Positions 19,001-26,053 of a stretch of 64,000 nucleotides of DNA are shown here, piece after piece; within the stretch, counting starts at the first letter, position 1; each line of letters begins with the position of its first letter. The stretch covers positions 62,001-126,000 of the forward strand of contig NZ_JAHQCR010000091.1 in the NCBI RefSeq assembly GCF_019042735.1, read 5' to 3'. The position numbers and the translations under genes are program-made. The notes under the pieces were generated by a model. That model was not told the origin of the DNA and searched no databases. It worked only from the letters and a program-made list of their open reading frames with translations. Source of the DNA: Evansella alkalicola (GTDB taxonomy: Bacteria; Bacillota; Bacilli; Bacillales; Salisediminibacteriaceae).

Positions 19001-19392
19001 GCGGGGGTGTTCTGGGTGCAATGGAAACCCAATACCAGCGTGGAAAAATTCAAGAGGAGTCTCTTTTATATGAAACGTTAAAACATAATGGTGACCTCCC
19101 AATCATCGGAGTTAATACGTACCTCAATCCAAATCCTCCTTCAGAGGAAGAATTTGAAATGGAATTAGCTAGGGCGACTAAAGAAGAGAAGGAAGAGCAA
19201 ATAAGCAACTTACGGAAGTTTCAAGAGCAGCACAAGGAGGAGGCCCAGGTGGCCTTGGCCCGTCTAAAAGAAGTAGCTTTGACCGGAGGAAACCTGTTTG
19301 AGGAACTGATGGAAACTGTAAAAGTAGCAAGCCTAGGCCAAATAACTGGTGCACTCTATGAAGTGGGTGGGAAATACAGAAGGAATCTGTAA
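16012..19392 (+). CDS. icmF: Fused isobutyryl-CoA mutase IcmF
   Basis: 1126-aa adenosylcobalamin enzyme interconverting isobutyryl-CoA and n-butyryl-CoA, joining valine breakdown to beta-oxidation. The B12 domain is N-terminal (SLFDGHDASIN, GGGGG loop). A MeaI-type G domain follows (GTGGAGKSS, DPTKRKTGGALLGDRIRM, NKFERKG) and then the mutase TIM barrel (TTSVSMTINGPAP, YHIAEAGANP, GRSLHAMEVDFNDIRTTLQ). Residues about 482-527 between G and mutase domains are a Gly/Asp-rich repetitive insert, making it about 40 aa longer than usual. SD CGGAGGGAAG, ATG 16012. Confidence 0.93.
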   Translation: MEMKYQPKHAVRFVTASSLFDGHDASINIMRRMLQATGAEVIHLGHNRSVDEIVQAAIQEDVQGIAISSYQGGHVEYFKYLYDLLHERGASHIKIFGGGGGVIIPSEIKELQEYGITRIYSPEDGRQQGLQGMINEMVELCDFPLDDVEDLDTENLKKKDSKSVARLISIAEQKTFQEEISENADLFFSKAVTEVSIQSEIPVLGITGTGGAGKSSLTDELVRRYLMAFPEKTLAILSVDPTKRKTGGALLGDRIRMNAIHHPRVYMRSLATRDSRQELSKAIEEAIRVVKLAGYDLIIVETSGIGQGDAAITDVADVSMYVMTSEFGAPTQLEKIDMIDFADLIAINKFERKGSEDALREVRKAYQRSHTLFERNVEEMPVYGTIASQFNDAGTNRLFYELAQVLRRKYGEDKWETDFGKNDEITLKKVIIPPEQVHYLREISQSVKQYHDETIEEVKKARRLFQVEGTLEALQELGELGGAKSRNAVDVGHAGDARQAGDIREVEHAGDSGNVGDVGGPVDARIEGLRERIADSLSEETKETIETWEDKKDKYKQDKFVTKIRDKEIVTELKTRSLSGLDIPKVALPGFADYGEIVRWVRKENVPGEFPYTAGVFPFKRKGEDPKRQFAGEGGPSRTNRRFHYLSKDDEAKRLSTAFDSVTLYGEDPDYRPDIYGKVGESGVSICTLDDMKKLYDGFDLCAPTTSVSMTINGPAPIILAMFMNTAIQQQLDAFAIQNGRDPNEAERAEIKEFTLSTVRGTVQADILKEDQGQNTCIFSTEFALRMMGDIQQYFIDHRVRNYYSVSISGYHIAEAGANPISQLAFTLANGFTYVEYYLSRGMDVNDFAPNLSFFFSNGLDPEYTVIGRVARRIWAVAMREKYGANARSQKLKYHIQTSGRSLHAMEVDFNDIRTTLQALLAIYDNCNSLHTNAYDEAVTTPTEESVRRAMAIQMIITKELGLAKNENPQQGSFIVEELTDLVEEAVLLELERMNDRGGVLGAMETQYQRGKIQEESLLYETLKHNGDLPIIGVNTYLNPNPPSEEEFEMELARATKEEKEEQISNLRKFQEQHKEEAQVALARLKEVALTGGNLFEELMETVKVASLGQITGALYEVGGKYRRNL

Positions 19393-19481
19393 ATGTAGAT
19401 GGGGATTTTTAATTGTTGTTGGTTATTTTGAGCGATTGTAATTGTAATTTTCGATAGGGATTTTGAGCAATCGTAAAACGT

Positions 19482-19525
19482 GCACCTCACAAAATGTCTA
19501 CTAATTTTGTGAGGTGTATTTTTTA
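19482..19525 (+). terminator. Terminator of the acyl-CoA/icmF operon
   Basis: CACCTCACAAAAT / ATTTTGTGAGGTG perfect 13-bp stem followed by ATTTTTT, 90 bases after the icmF stop. Confidence 0.9.
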
Positions 19526-19589
19526 AGGGGAAATATAGAAAAATTTTTTAGTTTTTTATGGATTATGGAGTTTATGGATGGCTTTGAGT

Positions 19590-19690
19590 TCAGAATGAAG
19601 ACTAATCCGCAAACTAACGACAAAACGCGTTTAGTCAGCTTCGGTATTGTCGTTAGATGCGTAAACGAAACGATTTGAGTCTTCATTTTT
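19590..19690 (+). repeat. Single type-E hairpin unit with nested outer palindrome
   Basis: CTAACGACAA (19614-19623) and TTGTCGTTAG (19647-19656) form a perfect 10-bp stem. The core CGACA-N25-TGTCG spacing is the same as in the 52-bp arrays. Outer arms AATGAAGACT and AGTCTTCATT enclose it. A diverged version precedes array A1 at 4.0 kb. Confidence 0.7.
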
Positions 19691-19830
19691 GTTGTTTTGT
19701 GGTAACCAAAATCAGAACTATATAGTATTGTTCCATATTAAAGACCATTTCCCTATTGCTGTCGCGGGGACCTCAAAAGCGTGTTTAAGGTATTTTCAGC
19801 ATGTTTATTCATGTTGCAAATATCTCAGCT

Positions 19831-20773
19831 GCGGACAACTGGCAAGTGTTTGAGGTTGTAAATGTTCGCAAAATCAGTATCAGCGGACAAAATGCAAACG
19901 AATTACGCAGTAAATGTCCGCAGCAGCAGTATCAGCGGACAAAAGGTAAGCGAATCAAGCTGCAAATGTCCGCAGCAGCAGAAGCAGCGGACAAAAGGTA
20001 AGCGAATCAAGCAGTAAATGTCCGCAGCAGCAGAAGCAGCGGACAAAAGTCAATCGATCAAAGCAGTAAATGTCCGCAAAAGCAGTATCAGCGGACAAAA
20101 GGTAAGCGAATCAAGCTGCAAATGTCCGCAGCAGCAGTATCAGCGGACAAAAGGTAAGCGAATCAAGCAGTAAATGTCCGCAGCAGCAGAAGCAGCGGAC
20201 AAAAGGTAAGCGAATCAAGCAGTAAATGTCCGCAGAAGCAAGAGCAGCGGACAAAAGACAATCGATCCACGTAGTAAATGTCCGCAGCAGCAGGAGCAGC
20301 GGACAAAAGTCAGAAGATCAAAGCAGTAAATGTCCGCAGCAGCAGAAGCAGCGGACAAAAGTCAATCGATCAAAGCAGTAAATGTCCGCAGAAACAGAAG
20401 CAGCGGACAAAAGGTAAGCGATCCACGCTGTAAATGTCCGCAGAAGCAGAAGCAGCGGACAAAAGTCAGAAGATCAAAGCAGTAAATGTCCGCAGCAGCA
20501 GTATCAGCGGACAAAAGTTAAGCGATCCACGCTGTAAATGTCCGCAGAAGCAGGAGCAGCGGACAAAAGGTAAGCGATCCACGCTGTAAATGTCCGCAGA
20601 AGCAGAAGCAGCGGACAAAATGCAAACGAATCAAGCAGTAAATGTCCGCAGAAGCAAGAGCAGCGGACAAAAGACAATCGATCCACGCAGTAAATGTCCG
20701 CAGAAGCAAGAGCAGCGGACAAAAGGTAAGCGAATCAAGCAGTAAATGTCCGCAGAAGCAGGAGCAGCGGACA
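19831..20773 (+). repeat. Hairpin array A2: 18 units of exactly 52 bp (TGTCCGC/GCGGACA)
   Basis: Arms TGTCCGC start at 19863 (TGTTCGC), 19915, 19967 and so on to 20747, always 52 bp apart, each with GCGGACAAAA 20 bp later. A half unit GCGGACA at 19831 is already in register. The N17 is GCAG-cag-rich; the N25 is GGTAAGCGAATCAAGCAGTAAA-like. Same orientation as A1 and A3. It lies between the icmF terminator and the rpoE promoter region. Confidence 0.95.
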
Positions 20774-20844
20774 TCAAAAATATAGGGGATTAAACGCACA
20801 GATATTGTCTATCATGGTATACAGAGATAAAATTCAAAAAAGTC

Positions 20845-20896
20845 TTGACGAATTAATGGTATAGACTGGCATAATTAGAGCAGATATGTTTATAAT
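20845..20896 (+). promoter_or_regulatory. Candidate rpoE promoter
   Basis: TTGACG (20845) and CATAAT (20870) are 19 bp apart; TATAAT at 20891 is an alternative -10. Spacing is imperfect in both cases, so this is a weak call. Confidence 0.35.
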
Positions 20897-20995
20897 GAAA
20901 GGTATGAATTCAGCGTTGATTTGTACACCATAGATGTTTTCAAAAATCATAGGTGATAATAATAAAATGTTCCCAGTTGAAAGGAAGTGCAGACC

Positions 20996-21508
20996 GTGAG
21001 CATCAATAAATATACTAAAGAGCAGCTTAAGGAAGTTGCAATGCTTGAAATAACTTATGAGCTGTTAAAAGAATCGAAAACTAACACGGATTATTATGCA
21101 TTGTTAAAAGAAGTTGCGAAAGTAAAAGGTTTAACAGAAGAAGAGGTAACAAATCGAATTGCACATCTATACACGGAAATGTCTGTCGATGGTCGTTTTG
21201 TTAATCTCGGTGATAATCAATGGGGCCTTCGTTCATGGTTCCCGTTTGATCAGACTGAAGAAGAACTGTCTCAAACAAATAAGCCACGGAAGAAGAAAAA
21301 ACGTACTGAAGACGAGGAAGATGAAGATTACTTAGTTGACGACGAAGAAGACTTCGATGAGTTTGAAGATTTAGAAGATGAGCTTGATGAGTTAGCAAAT
21401 GAAGAAGACTTTGATGAAGATAAAGAAGAAGATACCGACTTAGATGAAGATTTTGATGAAGATGAGGAAGAAATAGAAGCTGAATCAGATGAAGAGGATC
21501 TTCTATAA
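20996..21508 (+). CDS. rpoE: DNA-directed RNA polymerase delta subunit
   Basis: 170 aa from GTG 20996, 8 bases after SD AAGGAAG; a GTG three codons earlier overlaps the SD. The folded N-terminal half includes DGRFVNLGDNQWGLRSWFPFDQ, a delta hallmark. The C-terminal half is an intrinsically disordered Asp/Glu tail. Delta speeds RNA polymerase recycling and promoter selectivity in Firmicutes. Linked to pyrG as in B. subtilis. Confidence 0.95.
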   Translation: MSINKYTKEQLKEVAMLEITYELLKESKTNTDYYALLKEVAKVKGLTEEEVTNRIAHLYTEMSVDGRFVNLGDNQWGLRSWFPFDQTEEELSQTNKPRKKKKRTEDEEDEDYLVDDEEDFDEFEDLEDELDELANEEDFDEDKEEDTDLDEDFDEDEEEIEAESDEEDLL

Positions 21509-21517
21509 AAAGACAGC

Positions 21518-21546
21518 TTGACTTTTTTATCGGAAATCGCTAAAAT
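21518..21546 (+). promoter_or_regulatory. pyrG promoter, transcript start at GGGCT
   Basis: TTGACT (21518-21523), 17-bp spacer, TAAAAT (21541-21546). Seven bases on lies GGGCT (21554), matching the B. subtilis pyrG start region GGGC, where low CTP causes reiterative G addition before position +4. Confidence 0.75.
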
Positions 21547-21590
21547 CATTTTTGGGCTATACAATTAATAATTGTATTAAAACGTTACTC

Positions 21591-21638
21591 ATAGCAAGGG
21601 TCCCCTCCAAATATGGACGGGAGTCTTGCTTTTTTTAT
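21591..21638 (+). terminator. pyrG attenuator
   Basis: AGCAAG...CTTGCTTTTTTT hairpin with 5' strand GGGTCCCCTCC and 3' strand GGACGGGAGT, about 38 bases into the pyrG transcript. A poly-G 5' end made under CTP shortage could pair with TCCCCTCC and block the hairpin. It could also serve as the rpoE terminator. Confidence 0.75.
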
Positions 21639-22020
21639 TTATTAAGCAATGTTAAAGGATAACCTAGATATTAATACTTTTGTTTTTTTGTGAAAGGTAC
21701 GAGAATTCAACATCAAAGTTAGCAAAGCTAAGCCTATTTTTTAAAAGAGTTTATATAACAAATGCCCTGAGACAATGATTTCATCACTCTACACAGGGCA
21801 GTACTTTATGTTTACTAATAAACAATTTTTTTAAACAAAGGAGTGGTCCCTACAAGGAAAATTGATATAACCATAGATACATGCATGAAAAAATGCATTT
21901 CATATCACGATACAACATAAAGAGTGGAAGCTATTTATTTAGCACAAAATAAAAATGGATAAATGAAATATAAAAATGGAACCACTAAAAAGTGGAAAAC
22001 AAAAAGTGAGGGACTGGAAC
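21639..22020 (+). other. pyrG leader downstream of the attenuator
   Basis: About 380 bases, AT-rich. One hairpin, GCCCTG (21763) / CAGGGC (21796), has no T-run. No convincing small gene. Unusually long for a pyrG leader. Confidence 0.45.
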
Positions 22021-23631
22021 ATGGCAACAAAATACATCTTTGTAACTGGTGGCGTAGTATCGTCACTTGGTAAAGGAATCACAGCTGCTTCTTTAGGTCG
22101 TTTATTAAAAAATCGTGGCCTAAAAGTAACTATTCAGAAATTCGATCCTTATATTAATGTGGACCCAGGAACAATGAGCCCTTACCAGCATGGTGAAGTT
22201 TTCGTAACTGACGACGGTGCAGAAACAGACTTAGACTTAGGGCACTACGAGCGTTTTATTGATATTAATCTAGGTAAATACAGCAACGTTACGACTGGAA
22301 AAATCTATTCGTCAGTACTAAAGAAAGAGCGCCGTGGTGACTACCTTGGTGGAACTGTTCAAGTTATCCCACACATCACGAATGAGATTAAGGACCGAGT
22401 TTTTCAAGCTGGAAAAGTTGGTCAACCAGACGTCGTAATTACGGAAATTGGTGGAACTGTTGGGGATATTGAGAGTCTGCCTTTCCTTGAAGCAATTCGC
22501 CAAATCAAATCTGATGTAGGGCATAGCAATGTGATGTACATACACTGTACCCTCATTCCATATTTATCTGCAGCGGGGGAAATGAAGTCCAAGCCTACTC
22601 AGCATAGCGTAAAAGAGCTTCGTAGCCTTGGTATTCAGCCAAACGTTATCGTTGTTCGTACAGAACGACCAGTTCCTGAGGATATGAAGGATAAAATCGC
22701 CCTTTTCTGTGATATCGAAAAGGAGGCTGTTATTGAAGCGCGTGATGCTGAAACATTATACGAGGTGCCTCTTGAACTTCAAAAACAACATCTTGATGAT
22801 TACGTTTGTAAGCATTTAGGACTTAAATGTGCTGATGCGGAGATGAGCGAATGGATCAGCCTTGTTGACCGTGTGAAAAACCTTTCTAAAAAGGTAACAA
22901 TCGGTTTAGTTGGAAAATACGTTGCGTTACAGGACGCGTATTTGTCTGTAGCAGAAGCGCTTCGCCATGCAGGATATAAATATGATTCTGATATTGAAAT
23001 CAAATGGATTAATTCAGAAGAAGTAACGAAGGAAAATGTAGGAGAATTGTTAGAAGGTGTTGACGGTATCCTAGTTCCAGGTGGCTTTGGTGACCGTGGC
23101 GTGGAAGGGAAAATTGTTGCTACAGAATATGCTCGTGTGAATAAAGTTCCTTTCCTTGGTATTTGTCTTGGTATGCAGCTTGCATCGATCGAATTTGCTC
23201 GTAATGTAGTTGGGTTTGGAGATGCTCATTCTTCGGAACTAGACCCAACGACAACACACCCTGTCATTGACTTGCTTCCTGAACAGAAGGATGTTGAAGA
23301 TTACGGTGGTACGTTACGTCTTGGTCTATATCCATGTAAATTGGTAGAAGGATCCGTTGCGCACAAAGCGTACGGTGGAGAACAAGTGGTGTATGAACGA
23401 CACCGTCATCGTTATGAATTTAATAACGAATATCGTGAAAAAATGGAAGCTGCTGGCTTCGTATTCTCTGGAACTAGTCCAGATGGGCGCCTTGTTGAAA
23501 TCATTGAATTACCAGAGGCTGAGCACCCATACTTTGTAGCTTCTCAATTCCACCCAGAGTTCGTCTCACGACCGACTCGCCCACAGCCACTATTCCGCGA
23601 ATTTATTCGTGCGAGTCTAGGCGCTGAGTAA
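22021..23631 (+). CDS. pyrG: CTP synthase
   Basis: 536 aa from ATG 22021 with SD GTGAGGGA; an upstream ATG would add 15 unconserved residues. The synthetase domain starts MATKYIFVTGGVVSSLGKG (P-loop) with MSPYQHGEVFVTDDGAETDLDLGHYERF. The glutaminase domain has the nucleophile elbow GICLGMQLA and C-terminal His/Glu in QFHPEF. It aminates UTP to CTP using glutamine and ATP. Control by the leader attenuator is inferred. Confidence 0.97.
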   Translation: MATKYIFVTGGVVSSLGKGITAASLGRLLKNRGLKVTIQKFDPYINVDPGTMSPYQHGEVFVTDDGAETDLDLGHYERFIDINLGKYSNVTTGKIYSSVLKKERRGDYLGGTVQVIPHITNEIKDRVFQAGKVGQPDVVITEIGGTVGDIESLPFLEAIRQIKSDVGHSNVMYIHCTLIPYLSAAGEMKSKPTQHSVKELRSLGIQPNVIVVRTERPVPEDMKDKIALFCDIEKEAVIEARDAETLYEVPLELQKQHLDDYVCKHLGLKCADAEMSEWISLVDRVKNLSKKVTIGLVGKYVALQDAYLSVAEALRHAGYKYDSDIEIKWINSEEVTKENVGELLEGVDGILVPGGFGDRGVEGKIVATEYARVNKVPFLGICLGMQLASIEFARNVVGFGDAHSSELDPTTTHPVIDLLPEQKDVEDYGGTLRLGLYPCKLVEGSVAHKAYGGEQVVYERHRHRYEFNNEYREKMEAAGFVFSGTSPDGRLVEIIELPEAEHPYFVASQFHPEFVSRPTRPQPLFREFIRASLGAE

Positions 23632-23662
23632 AGATAAAAAGATCTAAAGACTAAATTAGCTT

Positions 23663-23690
23663 GATCCCCGCCTTTGTGCGGGGATTTTTT
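23663..23690 (+). terminator. pyrG terminator
   Basis: ATCCCCGC-ctttgt-GCGGGGAT followed by TTTTTT, 30 bases past the stop codon. Confidence 0.93.
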
Positions 23691-23807
23691 AGGTTTGGGG
23701 AGCGGGCGGGAGGAAGGTGAGGAGAAGTGAGTACTAGTATGGTACCGCTCTTTGTATTTTGAGTGTCTGATTTTGTTTAGTTTTGTCGAATTATCTTTAT
23801 ATTGATT

Positions 23808-23895
23808 TTTTTGCCCGTTTATAGGTTGTTTTTGCCCGATTCACAAACTTTTTTGCCTAATTCACAAACTTTTTGCCCGATTCACATATTCACAA
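23808..23895. repeat. 21-bp TTTTTGCCCGATTCACAAACT tandem repeat
   Basis: The GCCCG/GCCTA core recurs at 23813, 23834, 23855 and 23875, a 20-21 bp period (two helical turns). Four imperfect copies in the 406-base pyrG/NERD-gene spacer; the rest of the spacer is AT-rich without visible features. Confidence 0.7.
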
Positions 23896-24037
23896 TCTCC
23901 TACCTACGCTAATTTCCATATACAAATGAGAAATTACCAAAATATGTTCACTAAAAATACAATATTTTTCCATAAAAAGCAGGTAATTATCAATTATTAT
24001 TTGATTGAAAACAAAAAATAGAATAGGAAGTGGCTAT

Positions 24038-25045
24038 ATGATCATAAAACCAAGACAAAAATCGTTGAAACTTCTAAAGTTAGAAACATTATTAAGGCGT
24101 TTGCCACAAAATCATCCGAAAAGAGAGAAAGTGGAGGAGCAATATCGAATTACGAAGGCAGGTGTACGTGGTGAAAGCTCAATTGACTATTATCTAAACT
24201 TTATTCCTAACCAAATGGTCTACATTTTACATCATTTAAGGCTTTCCAACGATAATGTAAAGTTTCAAATGGATACACTTCTTCTCTCCCCATACTTCTT
24301 CCTGATAATCGAAGTGAAATACCTTTCTGGTGAAGTTACATACGATCCCGATATCCATCAATTAATTCAAATCTATAATGGTCAAAAGAGAATATACTCT
24401 GATCCAACACAGCAAGTGAAGAGACAGGCCTACCAACTTAGAAAATGGCTTATTTCTCGTAAACTACTTCCACAAACTACTTCATTTCCAATAGAATCAG
24501 TTGTTGTTTTTGCAAATGATCATGCGGAGTTTAGAATTCTTCCGTCACAACTCATCGACACCAAATTAATTTACCAGAATTTCTTCCGAAGCTCGATTCT
24601 CCCTGACATGATAAATAACTTTTTTACGCTCCATACCGCACCGGTTTTTTCACCAAAACAACTAAAAAAACTTGGGAAGCAATTAACTAGAAATCATATC
24701 GATGACGAACCTAACATTCTTGAGCAATTTCAAATTCAAGAAAGTGAAATTCTCAGAGGGGTGATTTGTCCAAAATGTAATACTCGCCCAATGTTAAGGA
24801 AGCAAGGAACATGGAAATGCCACAATATATGTTGTGCGTATGAGGCAAAATTTGAGCATATCACGGCGCTCTCTGACTATAAACTTCTACTACGAGATAC
24901 AATTAACAACAAGCAAATGCAGATTTTCATAGACTTGCCTAACAGTAGTGGCTGCAAATATTTGCTGAAGTCAATGAATCTTGTTTGCGAAGGGACCACT
25001 AGAAAGCGAATTTACCATTTACCTTCCATCGAACGTTTGAAATAA
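24038..25045 (+). CDS. NERD-domain protein with C-terminal zinc ribbon
   Basis: 335 aa from ATG 24038 (SD ATAGGAAG). A nuclease-related (NERD) domain lies at about residues 35-150: GESSIDYYL, QMDTLLLS and IIEVKYLSGEV give the Asp...Glu-x-Lys pattern of the PD-(D/E)xK fold. Near residue 247 CPKCNTRP...WKCHNICC looks like a zinc ribbon. NERD proteins are thought to act on DNA, but activity is unproven. It is not part of the B. subtilis pyrG-ywjG order, so it is an insertion here. Confidence 0.8.
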   Translation: MIIKPRQKSLKLLKLETLLRRLPQNHPKREKVEEQYRITKAGVRGESSIDYYLNFIPNQMVYILHHLRLSNDNVKFQMDTLLLSPYFFLIIEVKYLSGEVTYDPDIHQLIQIYNGQKRIYSDPTQQVKRQAYQLRKWLISRKLLPQTTSFPIESVVVFANDHAEFRILPSQLIDTKLIYQNFFRSSILPDMINNFFTLHTAPVFSPKQLKKLGKQLTRNHIDDEPNILEQFQIQESEILRGVICPKCNTRPMLRKQGTWKCHNICCAYEAKFEHITALSDYKLLLRDTINNKQMQIFIDLPNSSGCKYLLKSMNLVCEGTTRKRIYHLPSIERLK

Positions 25046-25101
25046 CTTTAAATTCACTACCCCAAATCAAAGCATTGCCACCCACCTTCACAAACTAAAC
25101 A

Positions 25102-25132
25102 AAAAAAGCTGACCACCAGGGGCCAGCTTTGC
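25102..25132 (-). terminator. Terminator for ywjG (minus strand), also usable for the NERD gene
   Basis: AAAGCTGGCC/GGTCAGCTTTTTTT on the minus strand, with the T-run on that side. The plus-strand side has only a short T tract. Confidence 0.75.
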
Positions 25133-25140
25133 TTGCATAA

Positions 25141-25386
25141 TCTATTGAGAGAAAACTGTTAGAAAGCCGTTAGGGCTATTATCGATAACAACAATTGTAG
25201 AGTTAACGCAGTTAGCAATAACAACTTTATAAAGCCAACGCAGATAACGAAACATCGCGACCAATGGCCTGTCAACCCACCGCGTCCTATGGCAGTGAGA
25301 TTCCAACTGTCAAACCACCGCGACCAATGGCCTGTCAAATCACCTTCATCAACCCACCGCATCCTATGGCGGTGAGATTTCAACTA
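25141..25386. repeat. ywjG 3' region with GCCATWGG-YGCGGTGG repeats
   Basis: CGACCAATGGCCTGTCAA occurs at 25258 and 25321 (63 bp apart), alternating with CCTATGGC-GTGAGATT-CAACT copies. On the minus strand all four pieces share GCCATWGGWYGCGGTGG. It lies between the ywjG stop and its terminator, so it would be transcribed as 3' UTR. Confidence 0.6.
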
Positions 25387-25926
25387 TCAATCCACGGCAT
25401 CGAAATCAAATTCATTTTCTTCAAGCATTTCCATTACGGAGAAGTACAAGCCATAGTAATAGTGTAGCGCAACGATTAAATGAGGCATACCAATGCGGTT
25501 ACCTGATTCTGTTGGCACAAGACCGTTTTTTATGCCTGTTGAAAAATGAAGGGTACAATGGTCAGTCCACGCTTCCCCCTCATGAGGAGTGGATTCTGAG
25601 GACACGCCCACAATGTTTGCACCCTCTTCTTTAGCACTCAGGACGACATTCAGGGCGTCCTTACTCAATTTATGCGGGGAAAAAACGAGTAATGTATCCA
25701 TGGAATCAAACAGGGCACCTTGTTCTCCCAAAGAAAGGTTTGGCAAGGAATCTGATCCATGCATCGCTTGAGCCACGACGCCTATCATTTCGTCTTCGGC
25801 GTAGATCCAAACATCTCCGTCACTAATGATGCTCTGGGCAACGAGACGGGCTGCGTCTTCTAGTTCTGCTTCGTTATTATCTATTTGATTTAGTAGTCCT
25901 TGTAATTGTGTTTGGAATATTTTCAT
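25387..25926 (-). CDS. ywjG: DUF2529 / SIS-like protein YwjG
   Basis: 179 aa, opposite strand between pyrG and spo0F exactly as in B. subtilis. Begins MKIFQTQLQGLLNQI; the Rossmann-like core includes SDGDVWIYAEDEM, LLVFSPHKLS and ANIVGVSSE, resembling sugar-isomerase (SIS) folds. Its function is unknown. The acidic C-terminus ends ENEFDFDAVD. Confidence 0.82.
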   Translation of the reverse strand: MKIFQTQLQGLLNQIDNNEAELEDAARLVAQSIISDGDVWIYAEDEMIGVVAQAMHGSDSLPNLSLGEQGALFDSMDTLLVFSPHKLSKDALNVVLSAKEEGANIVGVSSESTPHEGEAWTDHCTLHFSTGIKNGLVPTESGNRIGMPHLIVALHYYYGLYFSVMEMLEENEFDFDAVD

Positions 25927-26053
25927 AAAACCTCGTACCTTCCTCGAAAAATTTGATATTCTTATCTTAACAAAACATGGACTAATACCAAAATGAATAT
26001 TTTATGAAGAATGCATAGCGACTTAACGAGCAAGGGCTCTAGAGGAGGAATGT

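Noticed and set aside
20504..20799. Minus-strand frames in array A2
   Set aside because: Same compositional effect as in A1; no start signals.
21339..21564. Ser-rich minus-strand ORF across rpoE
   Set aside because: Mirror image of the Asp/Glu-rich delta tail codons; not a gene.
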